From NCBI RefSeq assembly GCF_000934755.1, contig NZ_JYNP01000038.1, positions 1 to 58,600 on the forward strand: a stretch of 58,600 nucleotides of DNA, in the 5' to 3' direction. Both the position numbers and the translations under genes were made by a program. The DNA comes from Desulfonatronovibrio magnus. GTDB taxonomy: Bacteria > Desulfobacterota > Desulfovibrionia > Desulfovibrionales > Desulfonatronovibrionaceae. The notes beneath the pieces are model-generated. The model ran no database searches. It was given only the letters and a program-made list of their open reading frames with translations, and was not told where the DNA came from. Position 1 is the first letter of the stretch, and each line of letters starts with the position of its first letter. Below, piece by piece: positions 36,858 through 45,584 of this stretch.

Positions 36858-37024
36858 GATTTCATGTCCCTTTTCAAAATTAAAAATCCGGTGAATAAGT
36901 ATTCTTTGGGGTCGGACCTAACCATCATACTTAAATATCAGGATAAATATCCCAAAACAGCCTATTTTCGGAGCTTAGAAGCCCCCCAATGAAACCCTGC
37001 TTTGCAGGAACGCTTTGCGTTGTT

Positions 37025-37216
37025 TCATAAGGTAAACATTTTACCCTCAAAAACATCATTGTAAGCCGATACAGGTTCTTTCAGTGCGTACATCCCTGAC
37101 TTGCCTACTTCATGGACCCTGCGGCCGCAAGCTCTGCTGCCAAGCATTTCCTTGACCTTTTCGACAAAATCTTTGCAGCCCACTGCAACACCTTCAGTCC
37201 AGTCGATTGGCTTCAA
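37025..37216 (-). pseudogene. RAYT transposase C-terminal remnant (copy 2)
   Basis: The 63 codons (DWTEGVAVGCKDFVEKVKEM, then ACGRRVHEVGKSGMYALKEP) match the C-terminus of RAYT proteins and the corresponding part of copy 1. The HUH catalytic core is absent and the frame ends early (MFTL), followed by a short unrelated stretch. Confidence 0.7.
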
Positions 37217-37258
37217 ATAACCATTTAATCCATGTGCTACGGTCCTTGGCGAACTTAA

Positions 37259-37409
37259 CAGGCTGTTGAAAATCCTCCAATTGCTGCGTCGCTACAAAAA
37301 GTTCAAATTCTTCCGTATGTCTAAATACGCTGCGACCTTGAACTATTTTTGCTCCTTGCACTTGGAATTTTTGAACAGCCTGCCTGATAAGGACTTTTTC
37401 AACACGCTG
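37259..37409. mobile_element. Nested 151-bp MITE with TTAA target duplication
   Basis: CAGGCTGTTGAAAA (37259-37272) and the complement of TTTTCAACACGCTG (ending 37409) are inverted termini with two mismatches. TTAA sits on both sides (37255-37258 and 37410-37413) as a target duplication. The interior holds a second internal CAG..CTGTTC terminus (to 37382). Removing it rejoins the RAYT frame, which proves insertion into that element. Confidence 0.7.
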
Positions 37410-37649
37410 TTAAGCAAAAATTCCTTTTTATGGCATCTATGGGTAATATGCCATACATGATCAGGCAAAAAATATCTGTTGGCTCTGGGCATATTTGCTT
37501 ACAACTGGTTTTTGAGTATCGAAATGGGCGTTCTAAGGCCAATTTTAAACTATATAGAGGATATTTATACAATCAACTCAATAGCTTGATTAGGTCCGAC
37601 CCCAAATCTTCCTGGGTGGCAAAATAATTGAGCTGAAATACCTTATCAG

Positions 37650-37841
37650 TTATCTCTGGTCATAATCCTGGGATTGCACGGACTTTGAGCTGCAGGACTT
37701 GGTATCTTGAGCTTCTTTGATCAATTGATCTATTAACAGCAAGCCGGAAATTTCGTCTTCAACTGGTATCCTGCATCCATTTCCCACGACATACCACTGA
37801 ATGCCAATGTGTATCAGTTTGTAGTCAAAATTTTGTGCCAT
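37650..37841 (-). CDS. Small hypothetical protein
   Basis: The 63-residue frame (MAQNFDYKLIHIGIQWYVVG, then DEISGLLLIDQLIKEAQ) starts behind AAGGGAGAGACAACTACTT. It looks protein-like but matches no family I recognise. It lies between the RAYT element and hsdR and could be the end of an older gene. Confidence 0.35.
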   Translation of the reverse strand: MAQNFDYKLIHIGIQWYVVGNGCRIPVEDEISGLLLIDQLIKEAQDTKSCSSKSVQSQDYDQR

Positions 37842-37977
37842 AAGTAGTTGTCTCTCCCTTCAGCTTGCTCGAAACAGATCTTCAAACATTCCCTCTCCAA
37901 AAGAGTTCATATGCCGTGGATAATTGCCAGCTATGTTTACAGTTATGTGGGGCTTTATCCATCATTACAAAACACAA

Positions 37978-40935
37978 TCAATAATACTCCCTGATATACC
38001 CGTAAGCCTTATCAAAAAGTTCCTGGTCCTGGTGCAGACGGTATTTGAACAGGGTTTTGCGCAGGGCAAGCTTGACCTCGCGCTCGCCTGCATGGGTGCT
38101 TTGCCAGCCATCAAAACGCACGTATTTGACAATCTCGTCAATATCACCCACCACCCGTTCAACAATGATGGGGGTTTCTGAATTTTTGGCTTCTTCAAAA
38201 AGCTCTGTCAAAGCAGCCTTGCCCTGCTCTTCTCTTGCTACAGGAGGCTGGGTTCGTTCGGCATTGACCACATCTCTGGCCAGATTCAGCAGTTCTTTGA
38301 GAAATTCCACACTGGTCAAAAGACCCTTTTCATGTTTTTCCTTGAGATCTTCCAGCCGTTCACCCAGAGCCCGGAATTTGGGATTATTCAGCCGTTTCCG
38401 CAGCCAGCGCGACACTTTGATTTCAATCTCTTTGGCTTTCTTCTTGGGGTCAGGCGTGCCAAGGACAGCTTCCAGCAGGTCAGCGTCCAGAACAAGGGTC
38501 TCAAGATCATCTCGTACCGCGTCCACATGGACATGCTGATGGATCAGTTCAATGGTCTTGGCTCCAAGGGCGTGCCAGAGCAGTTTTCCACTGCCTGATG
38601 AAGGCCGGACAGAATCATAAACCTGAGACAGCCAGCGGTAGTCTGTCTCAAAAGGACTTAGCACCGGGTCCGGAGAAATTGCTTCCCAGAGCCTGCTGAG
38701 ATAACTGTAGTCAGCTGCAAAACTGTCCCGAACTTCATTGTTGGGCAGGCAGTCCTGAGCAGCCATAAGGCCTTCATAGCCAGTAACTGTTTTGTCCACT
38801 CCTGGAAAATAGGTTAGGCATTTCTGCACGGCCTGGGGCAGTTTGGCCTTGAGCTCATTAATATTGGCCACCACCCGGGTAATGCCCTCTTCATCAAACT
38901 GGATGGCCTGGGCAACATCATCAAACACCCCGAGATAATCCACAACAAGCCCGTGAGTTTTGGCAGCACCGTATGGGCGGTTGGTCCGGCATATGGCCTG
39001 AAGCAAAGTATGATCGCGCAGAGGCTTGTCCAGATACATGGTCTGCAAAATGGGAGCATCAAATCCGGTAAGAAGCTTTGAAGTAACAATGAGTATCTTC
39101 AGGGGATCTGCAGGGTCTCGAAACCGGTCCAAAAGCTTTTCTTCAGCATCCCGGTCCAGCTTGTAATCAGCATATTTATCCTCGCCGCTGTTAACGGTCA
39201 TGACCACAGCAGACATTTCTGCAGGCAGGTATTCATCCAAGGCATTTTTGTAGAGCACGCAGCTTTCCCGGTCAAAAGCAACCACTTGAGCCCCAAACCC
39301 GCTGGGAGCAACCTTTTCCTGAAAATGTTTTGCAATATCCTGACATATTGTCTGGATACGCTCAGGTGATTTGACCAGCACAGCCATTCTGGCTGCTGTT
39401 TTGGCCAGCTGATCCCGATCCAGATCGCTCAGGCTGCCGGTCATATCCTTAAAGGCTTCATCAATGGCCTGTTTATCAATATGCAGTTCAAGCAGTCGCG
39501 GCTCAAAGTGCAGAGGCTTGGTTGCTCCGTCCCGGATGGAATCTTCAAAACCGTACCTGCTCATGTAGCCTTGCTGATCTTCATCAGCCCCAAAAGCATA
39601 AAAGGTGTTACGGTCCGCACGGTTGATTGGCGTGCCTGTCATACCGAACAAAAAAGCATTAGGCAGGGCTTCACGCATTTTACGCCCCAGGTCTCCCTCC
39701 TGGGTCCGATGGGCTTCATCCACCATGGCAATGAGATTGCCGCGGTCATTGAGTATCCCATCTGCCTCGCCAAACTTGAATATGGTGGTAATGATGATTT
39801 TGCGAACGTCCTGAGCCAGAAGGCGCTGCAAGTCATCTCTGCTTTCAGCCTTGACCAGGTTGGGTGTGTCTGCTGCATAAAAAGTACTGGAAATCTGAGC
39901 ATCAAGATCAATGCGGTCCACCACGATTATTACTGTGGGGTTTTTCAAAGCCGGGTGCAGACGAAGCTTTCTGGCGGCAAACAACATGAGCAGGGATTTA
40001 CCTGAACCCTGAAAATGCCAGATCAAACCCTTTTTGGGATTGCCGGCCACAACCCGCTCCACAATCTTGTTGGCTCCGTCATACTGCTGATAACGGGTCA
40101 CAATCTTGATTCTGCGCTTTTTCTTGTCTGTGGCAAAACAGGTAAAATTGGCCAGCAGATCCAGAAGTACATGAGGCCGGAGCATGGAATCCACTCCCCT
40201 TGCCACTTCCCTCATATCCGGGGAAACAATATCTGTTTCAATGCGCCACGGCCCCCAGAGCTCCACAGGCAATCCAATAGAACCGTATCGAAATTCCTTT
40301 CCATCAGTGGCAACTGAAAACAGATTGGGCACAAACAGTTCTGGAACATTACGCTCATAATCGTCATGGATCTGGATGGCCCCGTCCAGCCAGCTCTGAC
40401 TGGAACGCACCGGAGTCTTGGCCTCAATGATAACCAGCGGAATGCCGTTGATGAAAAGCACAAGGTCGGCCCGCTTTTCTGCTGCCCCGGCTCTGAAGGT
40501 GTACTGAGTTGTAACCACATAACTGTTACTGCTAAGATTTGAAAAATCCATAAGCCGGATGGTCACGTGTTCACCGTCAGGACCAAAGGGCATGGACCGG
40601 CCGCCTGTAAGCCAGAAAGCAAATTCTTCATTGGCCCGGACAAGACCATCACTGCGCACACTCATAATTATAGCCCGCAGTTTATAGAGAACATCATCCG
40701 CCAGCTCAGGACGGGCAGCAATTTCAGGATTGAGTCGAATCAATGCCTCCCTCACCCACGGCTCAGCCAGCACCTCTTGGGTTTGCCTGGGCACATCCCC
40801 GGGCAGGGCATACTTCCAGCCGGTTCCGTAGGTTTCCTTGGGAGCAACAGCTGTCTTGGCTGAAGTGCCTGGAGTAAATCCGATGAGCCGATCCCGGATA
40901 AAGGCTTCAACTGTGTTGGATTCGGTGAAGGTCAT
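37978..40935 (-). CDS. hsdR: Type I restriction enzyme, HsdR subunit
   Basis: The 985-residue restriction and translocation subunit has a PD-(D/E)XK nuclease with Asp157 and Glu171-x-Lys173 (RADLVLFINGIPLVIIEAKT). Helicase motor motifs are Walker A GSGKSLLM (near 310), DEAH box MVDEAHRTQEG (near 402), MTGTPINRAD and CRTNRPYGAAKT. A helical C-terminus probably docks on the methylase. The start overlaps the hsdS stop (ATGA), with GGAGGAAATCC upstream. All expected motifs are present, so it should be functional. Confidence 0.95.
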   Translation of the reverse strand: MTFTESNTVEAFIRDRLIGFTPGTSAKTAVAPKETYGTGWKYALPGDVPRQTQEVLAEPWVREALIRLNPEIAARPELADDVLYKLRAIIMSVRSDGLVRANEEFAFWLTGGRSMPFGPDGEHVTIRLMDFSNLSSNSYVVTTQYTFRAGAAEKRADLVLFINGIPLVIIEAKTPVRSSQSWLDGAIQIHDDYERNVPELFVPNLFSVATDGKEFRYGSIGLPVELWGPWRIETDIVSPDMREVARGVDSMLRPHVLLDLLANFTCFATDKKKRRIKIVTRYQQYDGANKIVERVVAGNPKKGLIWHFQGSGKSLLMLFAARKLRLHPALKNPTVIIVVDRIDLDAQISSTFYAADTPNLVKAESRDDLQRLLAQDVRKIIITTIFKFGEADGILNDRGNLIAMVDEAHRTQEGDLGRKMREALPNAFLFGMTGTPINRADRNTFYAFGADEDQQGYMSRYGFEDSIRDGATKPLHFEPRLLELHIDKQAIDEAFKDMTGSLSDLDRDQLAKTAARMAVLVKSPERIQTICQDIAKHFQEKVAPSGFGAQVVAFDRESCVLYKNALDEYLPAEMSAVVMTVNSGEDKYADYKLDRDAEEKLLDRFRDPADPLKILIVTSKLLTGFDAPILQTMYLDKPLRDHTLLQAICRTNRPYGAAKTHGLVVDYLGVFDDVAQAIQFDEEGITRVVANINELKAKLPQAVQKCLTYFPGVDKTVTGYEGLMAAQDCLPNNEVRDSFAADYSYLSRLWEAISPDPVLSPFETDYRWLSQVYDSVRPSSGSGKLLWHALGAKTIELIHQHVHVDAVRDDLETLVLDADLLEAVLGTPDPKKKAKEIEIKVSRWLRKRLNNPKFRALGERLEDLKEKHEKGLLTSVEFLKELLNLARDVVNAERTQPPVAREEQGKAALTELFEEAKNSETPIIVERVVGDIDEIVKYVRFDGWQSTHAGEREVKLALRKTLFKYRLHQDQELFDKAYGYIREYY

Positions 40936-42092
40936 GGATTTCCTCCTAGTATATTATCCAAGAATATTTTCATTTTATTCTGAAGAAAGTTCATTCGCAC
41001 TTCAATCTTGTCTTTGAATGATAGCAGTTGCAGAAAGCTTTCTGATATTCTTTGCTGGATATCCTTTGAAGGAACAGGAATCTTAATTTGGGAAAAAGAG
41101 CTTTTATTCACAATCGGCACGGCAGTAGTGGCTCTATTAGCCTCAAGCTGTCGTCCAGACTCGATAAGGCACATAAATAGATACATTGAATCCATATCTT
41201 TAGGAACAACAGCATTGATCTGCTGATTGAATGTCATCGACACATTGCACAGAGCAACCTTGCCAATTGTTGATCCAATGCAGACAACCAAAACTGATCC
41301 AGCTGGAACAATTACTGAATGCTTAACTCCGTATTCAGTAAGCGCCCTTTGGCATGTTATTAGGTTTGGCTCAATAAAATCCATGTCTCCTGGGGTTGCA
41401 AAAGGGATACTATTTCCCCAACATCCTTTTTTAGAAGAGCTTGGCGTTCTTCCTGTAAAGATAGTTGCAACCTCTGAAAGACTCTTAATATTTGATTTAT
41501 TATGTTTAAACATCTCAATTTTTGAATGAGCAAAAGAACGAACTAATTTCCAAGCATCAATTAGCAGACTATTCATAGATCCATACAAATCATAACTTGC
41601 CCCCAAAACCTCCGCAATCCTTCTCTGCTCATCCAGCGGCGGCAGGGCGAATTCATACCACGCAAGATCAGAAAAATTTACGTAAGGATTTACTGAACCT
41701 TTAGACTGCTTGATGGAATGGTCATGAAAGGACTCGGTCTGCATAATGAAAGGCAATAGTTCAGGCAGCAGTACGCTTGGGTCTTTAGGCTCTAAAACAA
41801 ACGTCGTATTAGCAGTAATCCCTTCAAAATCAGCCAGCGCAACCTTGCGCAAATATGTTCTCCGTGAGCCGTAAAGCACATGCCCCGGTTTAAAGCGCAT
41901 ATGAAAAGCCGGACCAAGGTATCCATCCCCAATGATCCCCCAACGCCTTATTTTCAAGTCGTCAGTATCCATATGCTCACCAGCTACATAGCACTCTATA
42001 TCTGTTTCCTCCGGGTTTACACGGTCACGAACCTGCCTGACTACATCCCCAAAAGCAACCTTAGTCCACCCCTTCTTCAGCTTATCCGGCAT
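40932..42092 (-). CDS. hsdS: Type I restriction enzyme specificity subunit HsdS
   Basis: The 386-residue protein has two target recognition domains (about 1-170 and 185-360). Each ends in the helical segment typical of HsdS (PPLDEQRRIAEVLGA and PSKDIQQRISESFLQLL). The recognised sequence cannot be read from the protein. The ATG at 42092 lies inside the hsdM end (overlap 11 bp) with GAGGAGACTGATA upstream, so translation is coupled. Its second half reads AT-rich compared with the first, suggesting domain exchange. Confidence 0.92.
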   Translation of the reverse strand: MPDKLKKGWTKVAFGDVVRQVRDRVNPEETDIECYVAGEHMDTDDLKIRRWGIIGDGYLGPAFHMRFKPGHVLYGSRRTYLRKVALADFEGITANTTFVLEPKDPSVLLPELLPFIMQTESFHDHSIKQSKGSVNPYVNFSDLAWYEFALPPLDEQRRIAEVLGASYDLYGSMNSLLIDAWKLVRSFAHSKIEMFKHNKSNIKSLSEVATIFTGRTPSSSKKGCWGNSIPFATPGDMDFIEPNLITCQRALTEYGVKHSVIVPAGSVLVVCIGSTIGKVALCNVSMTFNQQINAVVPKDMDSMYLFMCLIESGRQLEANRATTAVPIVNKSSFSQIKIPVPSKDIQQRISESFLQLLSFKDKIEVRMNFLQNKMKIFLDNILGGNP

Positions 42093-43593
42093 TATCAGTC
42101 TCCTCATCAACAATGCCGTCCAGCATATCCACAAGCTCATCCATTTGCTTCCAGAAATCCCGGCCCTCTGCTTCAAATTTTGTCCAGGCTTTTTTCAGAT
42201 CCATGTCATTTCCATCATTGTTGTTATTTATCACCGGCCTTACATAACGGGGGATGGACAGGTTGGCGTCTTTGGAAAGTATGTCTTCCACAGAAGCAAC
42301 CCTTGCAAAGCCCGGTTCATCCTCAAAAGACTGGTAAGCATTGAGAATGCGCTCCTGGTGTTCATCTTTCAGAAAACTCTGGGCCCGTTCCCGGGCCACT
42401 TCCTTGACAGCATCAATAAACAGGACTTTTCCCTGACGCTCCTTTGGCTTACTGGTGCGGCAGACCACAACACAGGCTTCCATGGGTGAATTGTAAAAAA
42501 GATTAGGGCCAAGACCCAATACGCACTCCAGAAGATCATGCTCCACCAGTTTGCGCCTCATATCAACTTCTTCATTGCGGAAAAGTATTCCGTGGGGAAA
42601 AAGGATGGCGCAGCGCCCAGTCTTAGAGTCCAGGCTTCTCAGGATATGCTGGAAAAAAGCATAATCAGCCCGGCCCTGGGGCGGGGTTCCCAGAAAATTT
42701 CTGCCCCAGACATCATTTTGCCATGCTTCCCGGTTCCATTTCTTGATGGAATATGGAGGATTGGCCAGAACCACATCAAAGGTGCGCAGCCGGTCTTCAC
42801 GGGTAAAAGCTGGAGTGCTTAAGGTATTGCCGGCCACGATATGGAAGTCCTCAACCCCGTGCAGCACCAGATTCATGCGGGCAATGGCTGCGGTAATATG
42901 AATCAGTTCCTGACCATAAAGCCCCAGGGTCCGGACATCACCTCTCCTGCGCTTTACTTCAGACAAACAGGAAATAAGCATCCCGCCTGTTCCAACAGTG
43001 GGGTCATACACTGATTCGCCGGATTGTGGCTCCAGCATCCGGGTCATGAGGTGAACCAAAGTCCGGTTGGTGTAGAATTCCTGGGCTGTATGACCGCTGT
43101 CATCAGCAAATTGTTTGATGAGATATTCATAGGCATTGCCCAGTTCATCCTCTGGCACTGCGCTCAAGCTCAAGGTATGTCTGGAAAAATGCTCAATAAG
43201 GTTTTTCAGGGTGGAATCAGGCAGATGGGCCTTGTCAGTCCAGGGAGCGTTTCCAAACACCCCGGCCAGACGCTCAGGATTGGCAGCCTCTATGCTCCTG
43301 AAGGCATTGAGCAGTGTCCGGCCCACATCCTGAGAAACAGAGCGAACATCTGACCAGTGAGCTCCAGCAGGAATGGTAAAACGATCATCAGCAGTCGCCT
43401 TGGCAAACTCTGAATCATGGGTTTCAGTTAGACTGACATTGTATTCCTCATCCCACACATCAGAGAGGCGCTTGAAAAAAAGAAGCGGAAAAATATACTG
43501 CTTGTAATCCCCTGCATCCACCAATCCCCTGAGGAGCTTGGCCGCTCCCCAGAGATAGGATTCAAGTTCACGCTGGGAGAGATGGGTGCTCAA
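42082..43593 (-). CDS. hsdM: Type I restriction enzyme methylase HsdM, first paralogue
   Basis: The 503-residue adenine-N6 methyltransferase has an HsdM_N helical domain (YKQYIFPLLFFKRLSDVWDE), SAM motif DPTVGTGGML (near 201) and catalytic NPPY (near 279, VLANPPYSIKKWN). A TTG start at 43593 overlaps the upstream TGA (TTGA) and has AGGAGG at good distance; an in-frame GTG three codons earlier overlaps that binding site. A second, different HsdM is immediately upstream. Confidence 0.9.
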   Translation of the reverse strand: MSTHLSQRELESYLWGAAKLLRGLVDAGDYKQYIFPLLFFKRLSDVWDEEYNVSLTETHDSEFAKATADDRFTIPAGAHWSDVRSVSQDVGRTLLNAFRSIEAANPERLAGVFGNAPWTDKAHLPDSTLKNLIEHFSRHTLSLSAVPEDELGNAYEYLIKQFADDSGHTAQEFYTNRTLVHLMTRMLEPQSGESVYDPTVGTGGMLISCLSEVKRRRGDVRTLGLYGQELIHITAAIARMNLVLHGVEDFHIVAGNTLSTPAFTREDRLRTFDVVLANPPYSIKKWNREAWQNDVWGRNFLGTPPQGRADYAFFQHILRSLDSKTGRCAILFPHGILFRNEEVDMRRKLVEHDLLECVLGLGPNLFYNSPMEACVVVCRTSKPKERQGKVLFIDAVKEVARERAQSFLKDEHQERILNAYQSFEDEPGFARVASVEDILSKDANLSIPRYVRPVINNNNDGNDMDLKKAWTKFEAEGRDFWKQMDELVDMLDGIVDEETDNAG

Positions 43594-45089
43594 TTCAACC
43601 ACCCTCCTTTATTCAATACTTCGCGCAGTTTATCCTCAGCTTCTCTGGCCCTGGTCAGGGCATCTTTGAAAGCAGCGACAGCCTCAGGCAAAGGCGGGAT
43701 ATCTTCGCCAATGGGCGGCAGAACATACCTGGAAATATTCAGGGTCCAGTCCTCAGTCTTAATCTCATCCAAGGGAACAACCTTGGCCCTGTCCTTAACA
43801 TCTTCAAAAGATTTAACCCATGATACAATCTCATTCACATGTTCAGAATCGAGAAAGTTCTGAGCCCGGCCTTTGCGCATCAGGCTGGAGGCATCCACTA
43901 CCAAAACTTTACCTTTACGCTCGCTTGGCTTGTTGCGCCGAATAATGAGTACGGCAGGAGCCAGTCCTGTACCGTAAAATATATTGGGAGCCAGACCGAT
44001 TACCGCCTCAACCAGATCCTGCCTAAGAATCTTCTGTCTTATCTTACCTTCTGCTCCTTTGCGAAACAGTGCGCCCTGGGGCAAGACAACTGCCATGCGG
44101 CCTGTTGGAGTGGCCATGGAAGCAACCATGTGCTGCACCCAGGCAAAATCCCCGTAACTTTTGGGAGGCAGGCCGTATAAAGCTCTGCCCCATGGATCTG
44201 ACTCCCAGACCTCAATTCCCCATTCTTTGAGGGAGAATGGCGGATTTGCAATTACGCAGTCAAATGTGGCTAAGCTGCCCGTGCTGGAGTCAGTAAAGGC
44301 GGGGTTGCGAAGAGTGTCTTCCCTGACAATCTTGAAATCTTCAATACCGTGCAGGACAAGGTTCATGCGGGCAATGGAGGCTGTAGTCAGGTTTTTCTCC
44401 TGTCCATAAATTTTGCCAAAAAACCTTCTGGGATCGCCGCCATTCTGCTGAACATGCTCAATGGCCCCCAAAAGCATGCCCCCAGTACCGCAGGCCGGAT
44501 CATAAATACTTTCACCTTCCCTGGGATCAAGGATATTGACCATCATGCGCACAACACTGCGAGGTGTATAAAACTCGCCCGCTTTTTTGCGCCTGGTTAT
44601 ATCTGCGAACTTGCCAATGAGGTATTCGTAGGCATCACCAAGGATATCTGAACTGACTGCCTGATTGCCAAGAGAAACCTGGGAAAGGCCTTCAATTAGA
44701 TCCTTGAGAATTTCATCAGACAAAACTTCACGGTTCCCCCAGTCAGGAGAGCCAAATACCCGGTACAAGGTTTCAGGATTGGCCAGCTCTATTTCGCGCA
44801 TGGCATGAGAAAGGGCCGCCCCGACATTGACAGGCGTCTCGCGAACATCCCGCCAGTGGCAACCTTCTGGTATGGTAAAACGGTGGATCTCAGGAAAATC
44901 AACCGGCGCAACCTCGCCAAACATCTCTGCTGCCTGGGCTGTTTCTTCATCCCAGACATCACAGATACGCTTGAAAAATAAAAGGGGCAGGATATAGGCT
45001 TTCCAGTCTGTGCGGTCCACTGCGCTTCCACGCAAAACCTCAGCACAATTCCAAAGGTGTGATTTCAGGGATTGAAGGTCAAGAGGCAC
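43590..45089 (-). CDS. hsdM: Type I restriction enzyme methylase HsdM, second paralogue
   Basis: The 499-residue protein is a full methyltransferase with HsdM_N (WKAYILPLLFFKRICDVWDE), DPACGTGGML (near 200) and NPPF (near 283, VIANPPFSLKEWG). It clearly differs in sequence from the next gene (HsdM 1), though both carry complete catalytic motifs. A GTG start lies behind AAGGAACAATA. It is the first gene of the four-gene hsd operon. Two distinct M subunits with one S subunit is unusual. Confidence 0.9.
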   Translation of the reverse strand: MPLDLQSLKSHLWNCAEVLRGSAVDRTDWKAYILPLLFFKRICDVWDEETAQAAEMFGEVAPVDFPEIHRFTIPEGCHWRDVRETPVNVGAALSHAMREIELANPETLYRVFGSPDWGNREVLSDEILKDLIEGLSQVSLGNQAVSSDILGDAYEYLIGKFADITRRKKAGEFYTPRSVVRMMVNILDPREGESIYDPACGTGGMLLGAIEHVQQNGGDPRRFFGKIYGQEKNLTTASIARMNLVLHGIEDFKIVREDTLRNPAFTDSSTGSLATFDCVIANPPFSLKEWGIEVWESDPWGRALYGLPPKSYGDFAWVQHMVASMATPTGRMAVVLPQGALFRKGAEGKIRQKILRQDLVEAVIGLAPNIFYGTGLAPAVLIIRRNKPSERKGKVLVVDASSLMRKGRAQNFLDSEHVNEIVSWVKSFEDVKDRAKVVPLDEIKTEDWTLNISRYVLPPIGEDIPPLPEAVAAFKDALTRAREAEDKLREVLNKGGWLN

Positions 45090-45398
45090 TATTGTTCCTT
45101 ATTGGGTGGGTCAGGAGTTTGTTGAAAACTAAATATGAATGAGTTTGGTGCAAAAAAGGATTTTGCACCAGATAGATGGCAAAGGACTATAAAAACAATG
45201 AATTGCAAATTCGCCCTTGTGCCCTAAATGCGGCAAAAGACTTTTTGCGCTGACATTTGAGTAGGTTTTATTGAGGCAATTTATGTAAGCAATAAATAGC
45301 GGCTCGGAATATGACTATCTCGGCTTCAAAACTGTCAGCAGTATGTATAAAAATCTTTATGCTCATGTATTTATTTTAAAAATACTTGATTCTTTATC
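45090..45398. other. 309-bp leader region of the hsd operon
   Basis: No gene is found. It contains the inverted repeat at 45146-45170 and is AT-rich; it must hold the hsd promoter if the operon is independently transcribed. No reliable -35/-10 pair could be assigned by eye. Confidence 0.4.
45146..45170. promoter_or_regulatory. Perfect inverted repeat upstream of the hsd operon
   Basis: TGGTGCAAAA-AAGGA-TTTTGCACCA is a perfect 10-bp inverted repeat 57 bp before the first hsdM start. It could be an operator or an mRNA hairpin. A related half-site TTTTTTGCACC occurs at 55632-55642, upstream of the dynamin operon. No T-run suggests it is not a terminator. Confidence 0.5.
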
Positions 45399-45566
45399 TC
45401 ATTTTTTAAATCCGCTGAGTGATTTTACAATGTATTTAAGAATTTTTTTTGATATATTCATACTGTCATTACTAATTTGATAAAGAGCTATTTTACTGAA
45501 TCTTTCCTTAATTACTTTCTCCCCGTCAGTAATATATTTATTACGCAAATCATGTTCTTTATGCAT
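45399..45566 (-). CDS. Small basic hypothetical protein (55 residues)
   Basis: The frame from the ATG at 45566 (MHKEHDLRNKYITDGEKVIK, then ERFSKIALYQISNDSMNISK) begins 18 bp after the stop of the 333-residue helical gene, behind AGGAATTATTT. It is lysine-rich with no recognised family. Position and spacing suggest it is cotranscribed with that gene. Confidence 0.4.
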   Translation of the reverse strand: MHKEHDLRNKYITDGEKVIKERFSKIALYQISNDSMNISKKILKYIVKSLSGFKK

Positions 45567-45584
45567 AAATAATTCCTATATTCA

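Larger units (their letters stand above)
36908..37603. mobile_element. RAYT-derived element, copy 2, with nested MITE
   Basis: Termini GGGGTCGGACCTAACCAT (from 36908) and TTAGGTCCGACCCC (to 37603) match copy 1. Inside, on the minus strand, the RAYT frame starts MPRANRYFLPDHVWHITHRC (from about 37498) and is split by a 151-bp insertion. It resumes as KFAKDRSTWIKWLFEAN and is fused by an internal deletion to RLDWTEGVAVGCKDFVEKVK (to 37025). It is dead, but retains more of the gene than copy 1. Confidence 0.75.
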
